Of a DNA stretch of 64,000 nt, positions 21,988 to 34,108 are shown in pieces; the stretch's first letter is position 1; each line of letters begins with the position of its first letter. Below the pieces are notes generated by a model. It made no database searches, was not told the origin of the DNA, and was given only the letters and a program-made list of their open reading frames with translations. The DNA is from Pleurotus ostreatus/Saccharomyces cerevisiae fusant. Its lineage: Eukaryota > Opisthokonta. The position numbers were made by a program, and so were the translations under genes. The stretch is taken from contig JAMQCK010000063.1 of assembly GCA_024196135.1 (NCBI GenBank), positions 43,889 through 107,888 of the forward strand, read 5' to 3'.

Positions 21988-24900
21988 TCATGCCTCCACA
22001 CGCGCACGCTTAGTACCTGAAGAGGACATTAGTCATTGTCACTGACTCCTGTCACGCAACGGCTGGCTTACCTGGCGACATCTCCTGGCCACTCAACGCC
22101 CCCTCCTCGTCATCCTCCTCCACCTCCCGCAAGCTACGCTTTGAAGACGACTTCGCGAGCGGGGTCTTCGCCGAGCGGGACAGCGATCCCTGCAACGGCT
22201 GCGGAAACGACGCATCCGACGGCTTTGAGAAAGCGGTGTCCAACGACTGCATCTCGGCAGCCTCCGCGAACGACGCCTTCGGCGGTGGCATAGGCGACGT
22301 GCTCGACAGCGTCGTCGAGCTGATATTCGATGCAACCTCAAGCTGCTCGCCGACATCCGCTTCGTGCTGCTCGGCAGCGTCTGTCGCGACCTCGTGAAGG
22401 TCCAGCGTCGTGTCCGCCGTCGTGTCGGGCTCGTACTGCGCGAATCCGTACGTGTCGTTGCCGTCTTCGTCAACGTCGTCTTCGCCCTCAGCGTCCGCCT
22501 CGTCATCCTCGGCTTCAGCTTCAGCGCCCTCGGTGGGGACATGCTCATCGTCAACGGCGGCATGCGCTTCGCCAGCCCCGACGTTGGCGTGACCATCCGC
22601 AACACCGAAGGCCTCGGCATGAGCTTCACCAGAAGCCTCGTCATGAGCTTCACCGTCCTCGACGACTTCACCGCCCACGTCTGAAGCAGCATCCTCTGCC
22701 GCCTGCTGAGGTGCACCTTCAACCTCAGCCTCGAAGGCAGGTGCCCCCTCGCCTTCACCAGCGGTCACCTCCTCTCCAACCCCCGCCTCTTCCTCGTACT
22801 CTTCCTCGTACTCGCCCTCCTCATAGTACTCCTCCTCTTCACCCTCCTCGTAGTACTCTTCCTCTGCACCTTCCTCGTCCTCGCCCTCCGCTTGCGCCTC
22901 GGGCTCAGGAACGACAATGGGGTCTTGGTAAGTAGTGCCCTCGGTGGTTAGCTCAGAGTCGTCTTCGTCTGGATCTTCGTCAGCAACATCCGGAGGATAT
23001 AGCTGTGAGTGAGACTTACCACCATCATCCTCAGGCAAAGGCGGTAGCTGCGCCGGGTCCGCGTTGGGGTCTGTAGGTTGGGAATCTCCGTGATACTCTG
23101 CGAGAGGTATGTTAGACCGGACCGCCAGACTCCAGGCGCCGATACACGAACCTTCGGCGACAGCACCAGACGCCTGATCAGTTGCAGACGCCTCCTCGTG
23201 TCCAATATGCTTGTGCTCCTCTAGAAACCCAGTCAGCATGAATCTCGAGCAAACCGCATACATCAACTCACCATTACCTGCTGGATGCTCGCCCTCGCCA
23301 GCGACATCAGAAGCCCCTTGGGCTACATGTTCGCCACCGTAGAGCTTTTCGTCAACCTTTTCGTCATACGTGCCTTCTTCGTAGCCGTCCTCATTGTACT
23401 CCTCTTGCTGCTCCTCGGCATACTCTTGCCCTGACTGCTGCTCGTTGAAGTCCACGACAGCCTCCTGTCCGCCCTCAGCCTGCTCGACATACTCGTCGTA
23501 CGACTGCTGCTCAACGCCTTCATCGCCTTCCTCGTAGGGGTCAGCGTGCTCGGCATATTCGGTCGCCTGACCGGCGGACTCGGTGGTCGTGGCGTACACG
23601 TCTGTCGTGGCCGCATTGTCCTGGTCCGCGGAGACGAAAGCCTCGCCAGCGGCGTCATGAACTTCATCGGCATCAAGACGGTCGGAAACAGTCGTCTGAG
23701 GCACCTCAGAGGGTACGGAGGGATCCTCGAAGGGTGCTGATGTGTCGGGTGCATCCCCGTTCTGAGGAGCGCCAACGTCGGTGACTGCTTGTTCTTGCTG
23801 TTCAGCCTCTTGTTCTTGCTCGTACTCGGCTTGTTCTTCCGCATGCTGATGTTCTGCGACAACGTCAGTGGTGAGGCACGTGAAACATGCGCATATATGC
23901 GTACCATTGTAGTTGTCTTCTACCTGCTCACCGTTCCCATCCATCTGATCCAAGCTTGCCTCAAACTTCGCCTTTAACCGCGAGAAGCGCTCAATGAAAG
24001 GCACAGGCGCAGTCAGTCGAAGGCGCAAATATCCTGAGAGCCCTTCGTTGCTGTGAATCATGTCAAAATCGTGAAGGCTGCAAGACGAGGTGGCCGGATT
24101 GGTCTGCAAAGGGTACGTCAATTACCGTTCAGCAAGAAGGATGATATAAACGCACTTCCGATATGACCAAACGAATATCATACGCTTCCACGGTGAGTTC
24201 CGCCATATCGATATCGGGCAGTTTCTTCACGAATTCTTGCTGACGAAGCGCCACGAAGAGGTCGCTGAGTGGCGCATAATAGCATGTCGGTGGTCGCGTC
24301 CCGAGAAGTACGCGCACGTTCGTTACATCGGGCGGAGGGTTGAAGAGGTAGACCTCGGGGCAATCGGGGTCGGGGGTGGACAAAAGTACAGTAGGGCGGT
24401 AGTCGCCATCGGCAAGCGCATTTTCGGAGACATCGGTGACCACTCCGGCTTCGCCGACGTCCTCCTGCGGTTGGCTGTTGTAGATGTCGGTAGGCTGTGA
24501 CGCATGCTCATGCGGCTGGCTGGCACCCTCAGTTGAGGTGGGGTTCGCGCTGCTATCGATGGCGGACGGATCATGCTGCTGGGAGTGCGCAGATTCCTCA
24601 AAATGTGCTTCGCCTGACTGAGCAGCCTCGGTACCATCGGTGGCAGCAAAAGCGTCTGCGGGCTGAGTCGAATCAGATGCTGGGTGCTCGGCATTCTCGT
24701 CGGAGACGCCGGTGGGACGCTGGAACTCGGTGGGAGCAGGGGCGACAGCTTCGCTGCCTGACTGCGGCTGCTCTTCTTGGGGCAGTGAGGGGACAGTGGA
24801 GTGCATATACGTCTCGACTCCCGTCGGAAACAATGGCTGCGATGCGTCAGCCTGCGAAGGTTGCGAAAATGCTGCTGTCATTTCGAGTTCTGTGGGCTGC

Positions 24901-25187
24901 GGCGTGAAGGGCTCTGCTGCCATCGAATGCGACGCGTCCTCGAACTCAACGTCCCGCGGCTCCACATCCTCCGTCCTCCCCTCCGCATCGAGCATCTCGA
25001 ACTCCGCCGGGTCCTCATTATCGACATGGTCGGACATCTCGATTTCCTGGCTCATGCTGCCATCCTCGTCTGCGTCCATAGCCATGTCGTTCGTGAGCCA
25101 CGGCTCCGAGATGTTCATCTGGATGTCGTTGTCGGAGCCAAAGTCGCCCATGGGGGCGTCGAAGCTGTCCATCGTCGCCGTAGCCAT
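21988..25187 (-). CDS. Highly acidic conserved hypothetical protein (978 aa)
   Basis: Exons 25187-24156, 24103-23905, 23853-23272, 23220-23152, 23097-22072 and 22016-21988 give 978 aa. The N-terminal 280 residues and the region after about 410 are Glu/Asp/Ala/Gln-rich; a stretch near 22790-22870 encodes repeats such as EEYYEEGEEEEYYEEGEYEE. A compact, ordinary-looking core lies at about residues 285-410 (VYLFNPPPDVTNVRVLLGTR, LPDIDMAELTVEAYDIRLVI, NEGLSGYLRLRLTAPVPFIE). The tail ends KRSLREVEEDDEEGA then a last 29-nt exon with TKRARVEA, a likely basic nuclear-type tail. Composition suggests a nuclear or chromatin-associated protein; that is inference. Introns 2, 3 and 4 are 51, 51 and 54 nt with no stop in frame, so they could be retained. 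Start chosen at MATATMDSF. Confidence 0.8.
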
Positions 25188-25390
25188 GATGGGAGGTCGT
25201 CGTGGTCGAGAGAAAGGATTACGAAATGTGCGAAAAAGGAAGCCGGTGAAGACGCCGGGCTGCGGCAAGTGCCGGTCACGCGAGCGACCGACGCACGTCA
25301 TGCCGATCGCCTCGACCGACGACGCGCTCTGCGCCGCCAACGGTCTGCGACTTGGACAGAACCTGCAACGCTCCGGAGGACACGACAGAC
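25188..25390. promoter_or_regulatory. Shared divergent promoter region
   Basis: The 203 bp between the divergent starts of the acidic protein (-) and the small membrane protein (+). No clear TATA box seen; both transcripts must start within or near it. Confidence 0.5.
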
Positions 25391-26050
25391 ATGGCAGAGG
25401 CTCCAACCATCGAACTCTCTTCCGTCGCGGATATCCAGTTCCTCGCGAGGAAGGGGATAACCACGGGCTATGAGGTTGCCTCCCTCTTGACACCTGTGGC
25501 CTACACGGCCTTCGTTCTCGCGAAGCGGGGTCGGTCGGGGTTGCATGTTAACAGGTTACTGCGTGCGACGTGGATTGGAGGGGCTCTGGGTGATCGCTAT
25601 CTTGTACTTGCATGCAGCAACAGCTAACAGCCTCGTAGGAGCGGCTGGTGGTGGCGCTCTGTCGTATGCTAGGCATTCAAACTCTACTGTGGAGGACCTC
25701 CAAAGACGGCGAATGCAAATCATGTACGATGTACGCGGCGCTGTCAATATTCCTCCCCTTGACCATCTCACTCCATACTGCTCAGGCGAACCGTCTGCGG
25801 CTCGAAGACCATGCAGTCATCGGTGGCGTACTTGGAGGCGTGTTGACAACAGCCATCTTCCTCAAGCGCGCGAGCGTCGTGAATTGTGAGTCACCGAGCT
25901 GTTTGACAAGGAACTGCGACGCTGACGCTTGAGAAAGTAATATTGGGAGGCGGTGGGATCGGCACGGGCCTCGGAATGCTAACGCACTATGGGAAGTATG
26001 CCGTGGGCGATCGTCCGGCCCCAATAGTTGCTCCTCCGCTGTCAGAGTAG
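25391..26050 (+). CDS. Small glycine-zipper membrane protein (167 aa)
   Basis: Exons 25391-25589, 25639-25730, 25786-25885 and 25938-26050 join in phase to 167 aa. Three short hydrophobic, glycine-spaced segments are seen: VASLLTPVAYTAFVLAKRG followed by WIGGALGGAAGGGALSYA; VIGGVLGGVLTTAIFLKRA; and LILGGGGIGTGLGMLTHYGK. Glycine spacing of this kind packs transmembrane helices in mitochondrial and ER membrane proteins. The N-terminus is short and not presequence-like. Family not recognised. An upstream in-frame ATG at 25352 would add 13 residues; I chose 25391 because MAEAPTIELSSVADIQFLA looks like a normal cytosolic start. Confidence 0.75.
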
Positions 26051-26557
26051 ATTCTCTGCGCGAACTTCCATGCCCGTTATTGTCGCGGACCCGCCACGAA
26101 GGACTGTTCGCCCGCGGCGAAACATGCAGCCCTCCTTGTACTCCCACACGCCTGAGAGGCTGCAACCGACTTCGTACCCTCTTCGATACGTACCAAATAC
26201 ACGTCGAAGTCGGTAAGTATCACTCAGCACTTCCTTTGTACTGTCGGCCACCATGCCTTTGTGTACCCAAACAGGCAATTTCACCCGTAAATTGACAACT
26301 CGTGACACTGCTTGTTCTGACCGCTGACGACGTGAGCCACTCATCCTGTACCAAACGCCTCCAACACCGCCTAGAAGTGCATATGACTCGTGCCTTACGC
26401 ATCCCTAGACGGCCGTGAGTGCACCCAAGGCGCTTGTGGAAAAATGCGAAGCACCCGGGGCCGGCAAAGTCGATACAATTGCTGTGGTGCGGACGGACAT
26501 CAGTGATGTCGAAGCCCGTTCCGAAGCCAAGCTTTACGTTCCGACGCGTACTGCATA

Positions 26558-26565
26558 TATAAGTC
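26558..26565 (+). promoter_or_regulatory. TATA box of the DUF2235 gene
   Basis: TATATAAG lies 124 bp upstream of the ATG at 26689, a normal position for a fungal TATA element. Confidence 0.5.
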
Positions 26566-26688
26566 CGAGCGCCCTGGATCTTTCTGCGACCACCCGCGAT
26601 ACTCGAGCCTATACCCCAATCGCCCACCTCGGGCGCACTAGCGAATCTCAGAGCTGAGCCCGGATCTTCGCCACAATCGCGCGCTCAG

Positions 26689-29014
26689 ATGCCCCACGCG
26701 CAGGACGAGACCTTCGTGAGCTTGACGCCCACGATGGTGGACTCAGATCACAAGCGGCGGGTGTCCGCCGCGTCGACCACGAACGCATCGACGACGAACC
26801 GCGACTCGGAGAGTTTCCAGCGGTCGAGCTCGGACAGCAAGCGCATCTTGGACGAGGAGGATGAGGACCGCGACCGCGACTCCCCCAGCCCGATCGACAA
26901 CATACGGCCCGTGCCGACGCGGGAGCAAACCGTCGACCCGCGCTGGCTGCCCACATACATTCCCCCCGACCACCCCCGCCGCACGCTCGTCGTCTGCCTC
27001 GATGGCACCGGCGACCAGTTCGACGCGGACAACTCGAATATCGTCCGCTTCTTCTCGATGCTCAAGAAGGACGACAAGGAGAAGCAGATGGTGTACTACC
27101 AGGTGCGCGCCACATATTCCTGCAGCCTGCATACAATGCTGACGGGCTGCAGTCAGGCATTGGAACGTACACATCGCCGCAAATCATGACGCCGCTCACC
27201 GCCAAAGTGATGAGGGTACGTCGGTCGTATTTCTGGCGCGTCTCATCTAATTTGACTTCGTTATGAAGGCGCTTGATGCAGCCATAGGTTAGCTCCCCGA
27301 TCCTACTTCCCTTCGTCTTGTCAAGCTAACCACCGTCTAATCAGCATGGAACCTTGATACTCATGTGATGCGTAAGTAGTAGCGTATTGCTGTGCCGGCA
27401 GTCAGACTGATTCATTTTGATAGATGCCTATGAGTTCCTCATGCAGAACTGTATGTGCCCTGTTAATAACCACTGCTTACCCTCACACCGATGCGCAGAT
27501 ACCGTGGGTGACTCAATTTGTCTCTTTGGCTTCTCCCGCGGCGCGTACACGGCTAGGAGGTGAGTACCGCATCTGACAGGACATTGACCCTTACTGATAT
27601 GCGCAGCCTGGCCGGCATGATCCACAAGGTAGGACTGCTGCCTGCGGACAACTGGCAGCAGGTTCCATTTGCATACAAGATGTATACTCGCGCCGACGAG
27701 ATCGGGTGGAAGCAGTCAAACGCCTTCAAAAAGGCCTTCTCGCGCGATGTGTCCATCCAATTCGTGGGCGTATGGTACGTCTCCACTATCTCATAGCCAC
27801 TTCACTGCTGATCGGGCTACAGGGACACTGTGGACTCCGTCGGGATCGTCCCCAAGCGCCTTCCATTCACGACCTCCAACACCATCGTCCACACCTTCCG
27901 GCACGCCCTTGCCCTCGACGAGCGCCGCGCGAAGTTCCTGCCTAACGTGTGGAATCAGCCGACCAAGAAGGAATCCCACATCGCCACGCCTGAGAACAAG
28001 TCCAAGAGCCTCGGCGACCTGCGCGCGAAGCCCAGCAAGGCCACGCTCAAGGGCACGGCGGCGAAGGACCCCAACCGCTTCCGCACGACGCGCAGCATGC
28101 CGGCGGGAGACTTGACGATCTGGGAGGAGGAAGTGAAGGACACGGCGAAGGAGAAGCTGGGGATTGGAAAGGGCGGCCTCAAGCTAAGCAGCAGCCGGAG
28201 GACCACAGGCAAGAAGCGGACGAGCGAGGACTCAGCGGCGGCGCTGAGTGCGATGGAGCGGCTGTACAGCGAGCGCTCGAACCACCCGACGGATGTGCAG
28301 GAGGTGTGGTTCGCGGGCTGCCATTGCGACGTCGGCGGCGGGTCGGTCAAGAATAATGTACCGCACTCGCTGGCGCGCATCTCGCTGCGCTGGATGGTGC
28401 GCGAGTGCTTCAAGACGGACAGCGGTATCATATTTGAGGCTGCGCGTCTGAAGGAGATCGGGCTCGACCCCTCCGACCTCTATCCCATCGTCGCTCCGCG
28501 CCCTCCCGCACGCTCTGTCGGTGACCGCAAGATCGAGAGCATGCCCAAGCCTCCCAGCATGTTTTCCAAGTTCAAGAGCGCAGGGAAGGCTGTCATCCGC
28601 ACCCTCTTCCCCAAGAAGCCCGCGCCCGTCAACGTCGCCCAAGCCGACAAGCAGCCCCTCAGGCAGGAAGGTCTCCACGACTTCCACGGCCCCGACGGCG
28701 AGCTCCTCTACGGCAACGAGGAGGAAGAAGAGCTCAAGGACGCACTCTCCCCCAAGTACGACCAGCTGCGCATCTGCAAGGCGTGGTACCTCCTAGAGCT
28801 GCTGCCGATCAAGATCCGGAGGCAGAACGAGCAAGGGGAGTGGACGCACAAGCACATGTGCAACCTCGCGCGTGGGCGGACGATCCCGAAGCAGAAGGCG
28901 CAGGGTATCAAGGTGCACCGGAGCGTGCGCATGCGGCAGGAGGCGATGATGGAGAATGGGAAGAAGTACAAGCCGAAGGCGCAGTTCTTCGTGCAGCCGA
29001 CGTATGTCGACTAG
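26689..29014 (+). CDS. DUF2235 alpha/beta-hydrolase-like protein
   Basis: Exons 26689-27102, 27153-27215, 27269-27287, 27345-27371, 27424-27450, 27499-27559, 27607-27774 and 27823-29014 give 656 aa. The domain starts with RRTLVVCLDGTGDQFD, continues through SGIGTYTSP and HAYEFLMQNYTVGDSICLFG, and carries the nucleophile elbow GFSRGAYTARS (Ser in GFSRG). Then FVGVWDTVDSVG and the metal/acid-type region FAGCHCDVGGGSV are as in DUF2235 proteins, a family that includes bacterial T6SS phospholipases (Tle1) and many fungal members of unknown substrate. The first 75 residues are Ser/Asp-rich. A basic linker (about residues 307-385) is an insert within the domain. The three consecutive exons of 19, 27 and 27 nt are striking. 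Lipase or esterase activity is likely but unproven. Confidence 0.9.
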
Positions 29015-29425
29015 CTCGACGCACGCCAACCTACCTCGGACGTTCAGGTCCACCCCCTGCATTGCGCTTTGCCACTTGCTTTCGTCTCTCGTTTCCTTGC
29101 TCATCATTGCCGCCTTTGTTTATAGCAATCACCACTGCGACATCGTGCAATTCCCGTGTAGCTATTCTTATTCGCCCATTGTGGCGTGCCTCCGCCCAAC
29201 GACCTCTCACCTTCCCAATCCACTCATCATACTTAATAGCACATTAATGACCCTCACGTACATATCACTGCATCACCACGACTGTACATGACTCTCAACG
29301 CTCTGGAACTCACGAACTTCATGTAAAATAGTCTTTAGGAACCTACGACTCGTTATCCCAATCCAACGATCCATTTTGCATCATTTTGCCCGAATCAATA
29401 GTCCAACTTGTAGAGAGAGACGCAT

Positions 29426-32154
29426 CTAGCTCCTCCCCTCATCCTTCATCCTCCCATCCACCACCGGCGAAATAATCAACAAATCCGGGTCCACCTCCTT
29501 CGTCTTCGGCGCCTCCACCCCCTTCCCCGCCCGCGCACTCTTCCCATCATACACATCCACCTCGCTCATATGCTCCGTCTGGCTCACGCTGAATTGCTCG
29601 CGGTAGTGCGCCTTCGGGCGCCGGTGCTTCAGCGCGAGGTCCATCGCGTGCTTCCACTGCGTGATGGCCTTATTCTCGGGGCGCGCGTCGCGCTGGCGGC
29701 GTTCGCGGTGGTGCCGCTCGCGCGCGATGGCGTGGAGGGTGGCCTGGTGCATGATGCCGTCGGTGGAGGGGCGGCGGTGGATAATGTGGGACATTTTGTT
29801 GACGAATTGGGAGCCTGGAGATGGTGTGAGGCCTTGCGAGACCAGGGGAAAGGGGAGCTACTTACCGAGGAGGTACTTGCGCACAATGGTGCTCATGAGT
29901 TGTCCTTCCTCGTCGTCGATGAGGTATCTATGCCCGGGAAGCGAAGTGAAGCCGTCATGTCCTTGCGCCATGTATTCACGGCTCACGACCTGTCAGGGCG
30001 TTTATTGGGTACCAAAGTGCGTGAGGTCTTCGGCCTTCCTTACCTTGTACAGTCGTCCACCTTTCTCGCGCTTGATGGGTTCGCCATCCGCCAGCCTCGG
30101 CGTAGATCGCCCACTGTCAGATCCCCCATCGTTGCTATCCTCGACCTCATTCTGCAGCCAGATTCCCAACACTCGATTTCCCGGCTCCCGGCGCGAGTCC
30201 CAGGAAACGCGGATGCCGGACACGATGGGGAACCGTCTGTCGCGGTAAGGTGAGCGGCGGATAATTTGTTACATGTAAGGAATACACGCACCCCTCCTGA
30301 GCAGGCCAAGTCGAGAACCCAGTCTCCAAGGCGTCCCAAATCGCTTCACCGTCCAGCTCAAGCACGATGATGGGATCTTCGAATGGCAGAATCTCGAGGA
30401 TATCGCCAAGTGTAATTACGCCTAAACATGATCAGCAAAGCGGAGTGATACCTCGAGATGAAATGCATACCTGGACCGTACTGTGAGTCGCCCCGCAGAG
30501 TACCGCCGCAGAGGAGGACCAAATCCGCTCCGCCGCTCCCCTTCACACAGAGGCTATCGTCGTACGCATGTCTCACGACGTCGGCGAACCAATTGCCAGC
30601 TGCAGACTGAAGACGAGTCAGCTCGCGAAATCAACAAAGCGAAGTGGCCTACCTCTTCGACGCGAACGAGCTGCGAGCGGCAATCAAGAACGGTGGTCGT
30701 CTTGCATAGCGGCGCCTTCAGGGTATCCGTGATCGATGACAAGACCGTCTTCAGCACCTCCTTCAATCCTTGTGAGCCTGGAGATCCCGGTTTCGTCTCG
30801 TGATGTTTTCCTGCGTCCTTCGTCAGTCGTGTCGTACAACAAGTTCGGAAACCCTCGTCGCTTACCAGTAATTTTGCTAATCACTTTTCTCCTCACGCTG
30901 CCCTCCGGCGTATCCGATAGTTCCAACACTACCTCACTCAGGTCCCGGAAGTCGGTGCCGCTCTTCACAACCAAAACGTCGCCATTGTCGCCTTCAGCGC
31001 CGAGGACGTCCTGATTGACTTCGTGATTCTCCCAAGCGTTGACGCCCTTGCTGATGTAGTAAAGGTGGTCGTGTCCGCCAAGGAGTAGGTCGACGCCGTG
31101 TTGGTCTGCTATGGGTGTCTTCTCCTGCTCGGAGGGCGACAGAGCGAAGAGGGCTTTTGCGAGGGCGATATCCTTGATAGTCCGTCAGTAGCAATGCCGC
31201 CAAAAGCAAATGAGCTTTACGTTGGGTATCCTATGAGCCAGGAAGTCAGCGGCAAAATTACAGCCGGTCAGAGTAAGCGTACCGAGAATGGGTCAACGCA
31301 AGGACGATGTCGCATCGGTGCTCTCCTTGCGGATCACGGAGACGGCGCGAAAGGTCAAGTCCTGTTTCTGCCATATCTCTGTGCTCGAAATTCGCCGGCC
31401 AAGTGGCGACAGTGCCGATCCATTCCCTATGAGACGTTGGGTAAGCGATGCAGTGGCCAGCGGGGTAATGCCTGTACTTCTCGACGAGTCCAATGATACC
31501 GATGCGAAGACCGCATCGCTCGAGCACACAAAACTCTTTCAAGACGTCCGGCACTGTACCCGTATTTCTGTCAATAATATTGCTCAAGACCCACGGCTTT
31601 GAGGATGCTCGTAAGATGTTTGCTCGAGAAAGCGATAGTTGGGGAGAACCTACAAATTTGGTGCCTGCGATGAGCTTGGAAAGATGTGGATACCCTAGAA
31701 GGAGTAAATATAGTCTTTCGTGCGATGCGCTACGGAGGTGCGTATTCACCGAAATCAAAGTCATGGTTTCCTATGGGTCGTCAGAAGAAGCGTTAAGCAT
31801 GCGAGACAGTCGCTAACCGGTCAAAGATACGTCAGGTGCAATTTCGTTCATTACAGGGACCTAGACAACGTCGGTACGCAGGTCCACCAAGTGCTCTGTA
31901 AGCCTGCCACATCGACTAACCATGTGGCTCCCTCTCGTCACAGAGCTCTCCACGGACGGCGCAAACACGTCCCCGGAGAATAGCACCAGACCCTCTCGCG
32001 CGCCATCCGGTCGTGCGTCCCGACCCTGCCGCAGATCGTCCAACATCGCGGCGAACTGGGTCACGTCGATGGTATCGCTCGAGCCTGGCGCGAGCTTTTG
32101 CGGGTTGACGCGATACACATCGTTGAAGTGGAGGAGGGGAAGAGTGGTCGTCAT
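29426..32154 (-). CDS. 5'-nucleotidase / UshA-type metallophosphatase
   Basis: Fourteen exons: 32154-31921, 31860-31818, 31770-31750, 31694-31654, 31596-31478, 31426-31283, 31230-31221 (10 nt), 31172-30866, 30810-30653, 30606-30471, 30421-30292, 30236-30044, 29989-29866 and 29814-29426; 682 aa. Metal-site motifs are in order: LLHFNDVYRV (the NDVY variant of the usual NDxH), LVLFSGDVFAPS, LTGNHDFDFG, ALTHSR and LLLGGHDH. The second half (NWFADVVRHAYDD, VITLGDILEILPFEDPIIVL) matches the C-terminal substrate-binding domain of 5'-nucleotidases. A basic tail of about 125 residues follows. No signal peptide, so a cytosolic nucleotide or sugar-phosphate hydrolase is more likely than a secreted enzyme. 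Substrate unknown. Faces the DUF2235 gene tail to tail, 411 bp apart. Confidence 0.9.
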
Positions 32155-32550
32155 GGTGGGAAGGAAAACGCAGATGAGTGAAGGGGGTGAGGAGAGAAGA
32201 GGTAAGTAAACCGTTGCGGTTGCGGAAGACAGGCCTGGACAGCCGCCGCGCGCCGGCGCCGCGGAGGTATTTTGGGCGCACGTGATCGCATCGCATGTTC
32301 GAATCTTGACTTCGTCGCTCGCCAATAGGAAATCGTCTATCTCATCCCCTCACGCCAAATCCGGAAGAGAAGGGTGGCACTCAGACGAGATGTGCTTCTC
32401 GGGGGATTCGAAAATGAACGCTACAGAGTGCGAAAAGACAACAGCAAAGATACATGGAATAAATACATGCGCCGCGCGCAAGCTCAAAGCCACTGGCAGG
32501 ACGTGGTGTACTGAGCACGCCAGGGGGAGTAGCACAGGACTTCACACGAA

Positions 32551-33551
32551 TTACAAGAGTATCGCGAAGTTGTTCCTGTGGCCTGTGCGTAGAACAACCT
32601 TGCGCTGGAAGTCGAAGTCTGTCGATGCGGCGGGTCTGCCATCTTGCTTCCGGTAAAGCCAGTACGCCATCTTGCCCCCTTCGCGCCAGCGAGAGCGTAC
32701 TTGAGCAAAGCCGATGACCTCCATGAGGCCCTGGATGTACTCCGGGGTCACGTAGCGGGAGTTCAGGATGCACGGGAGGGGAAGCTGCGATGAAATATTT
32801 GCGTTAGGACGAGGAGTGGAGGATCATGATGAACGCTTACCGCAAGGAAGAGAAGCCCGTCAGGCTTCAGCATGGTATGAGCAAGGCGCAACATACGACC
32901 TGCGCGTGTGTGTCATTGAAAGGGGGAGAGGGCGGGACGAAGGAGACGCACCTCGATCCTTGGCGTCCGGTACGAAGTTCACGACGAGGCTGAGACTGAT
33001 GATATCCCAAGATGACCTATGTTCATCTTCATTCATCTTCAGGAAGTCCTGCTCTTGTATAGCAGGGTGGCGGGAGTGAAGGTCGATCGGTGTCGCGTCG
33101 ATCCATGCCTGACAGGACTTGTAGTTGTCGGGCTTCAGAGCACCAACTTCCAACAATCTACATATATTCGCTTCGTAAGACTCGTCACCATACCTCGAGT
33201 ATGAGAGACGTACCTGAGTTTCGCAGAACCCTCCGCCGGCTTGACCTGCAGCTCCTTCAGCCACCCGATGAGGACCTTCTCACTTCCCCCGCCCCGATCA
33301 CTGCTCTGCCCGATAGCAGACATCTCCTGGTACTTCTCCAGACCACCAAGGACCTCTATCTCAGCAGCAATCTTGGCCAGCTCCTGCGTCGTAGCCGCAT
33401 CCTTCTTGCTGGCCTGCTCGAGCTGCGTCTGTCGCTTCAGGAGAACATGGAAGCGTCTGATGACGGTGCGAGTGGTCTCTGGCTTTCCAGACGCCACTTC
33501 AGATGGTCCAGGGCCTGTTATGGGCGCCTTCTTCTTGCGCGCCTTGGGCAT
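32551..33551 (-). CDS. bmt2: 25S rRNA adenine-N(1) methyltransferase Bmt2-like
   Basis: Exons 33551-33214, 33157-32952, 32899-32841 and 32784-32551 give 278 aa. Bmt2 methylates N1 of an adenine in helix 65 of 25S rRNA using SAM during nucleolar 60S assembly. The N-terminus is Lys/Arg-rich (MPKARKKKAP), fitting nucleolar import, followed by a helical segment (IRRFHVLLKRQTQLEQAS). The SAM-binding start is LLEVGALKP, then SCQAWIDATPIDLHSRHPAI, and the family signature SWDIISLSLVVNFVPDAKDR with GRMLRLAHTMLKP. The C-terminus has YWLYRKQDG. The length is in the range expected for Bmt2. Another Met 39 nt upstream is possible, but MPKARKKK is the natural start. Confidence 0.85.
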
Positions 33552-34108
33552 GTCATGAAGCCCGTCGGGGAAGGTGATCGGCGGAAGCAAGAGACAGTTG
33601 GATTTCCTTTTCGGGCGATCATTGTTCTCAAAGCGGTCGTGAAGGCCTGCCTTTCCCGGTCGTCAAACCTCGCGATTCATGGTGGAGGAATCTGCAGTCC
33701 AATTCACACCGTCACTGTGGCCCAACCATCCAGTCTTTTATTGAGCTCCCTACTGCCTCTCCTATTCTTCAGGGTGTGTGTACGGAGGTTAGCGCAGTAC
33801 ACAGAACCAGCCCGGTAAGTAAGTGTTGTGTAAATGTAAAAAGAGTGGACACGCTGGGATTATACACAAGCGTTCGACGTTCGAAAGTACAGTATGAGAT
33901 CAATGGCAAACCGATATCCACAGGGTGACGAAGGCGAAGAAGCGCATCTAGACGGTAACGAGGTTGCGGGCGACCTAGACGGCGGTGATGGTGACGAAGA
34001 GTCCCAGATATGAGTGGACAACAAGCAAATGGTCCGTAAAAGTACAAGAATGCTGAAAAGGTCGGGGCGGCAGGCTTCGGCGGGGTCGTGGCGGGTATCG
34101 TGGCTTGT

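Noticed and set aside
23003..23019. GTAAGT...CACAG resembling an intron in the acidic protein gene
   Set aside because: It would be only 17 nt, far below the minimum intron size, and removing it brings in a stop; the frame is open without splicing.
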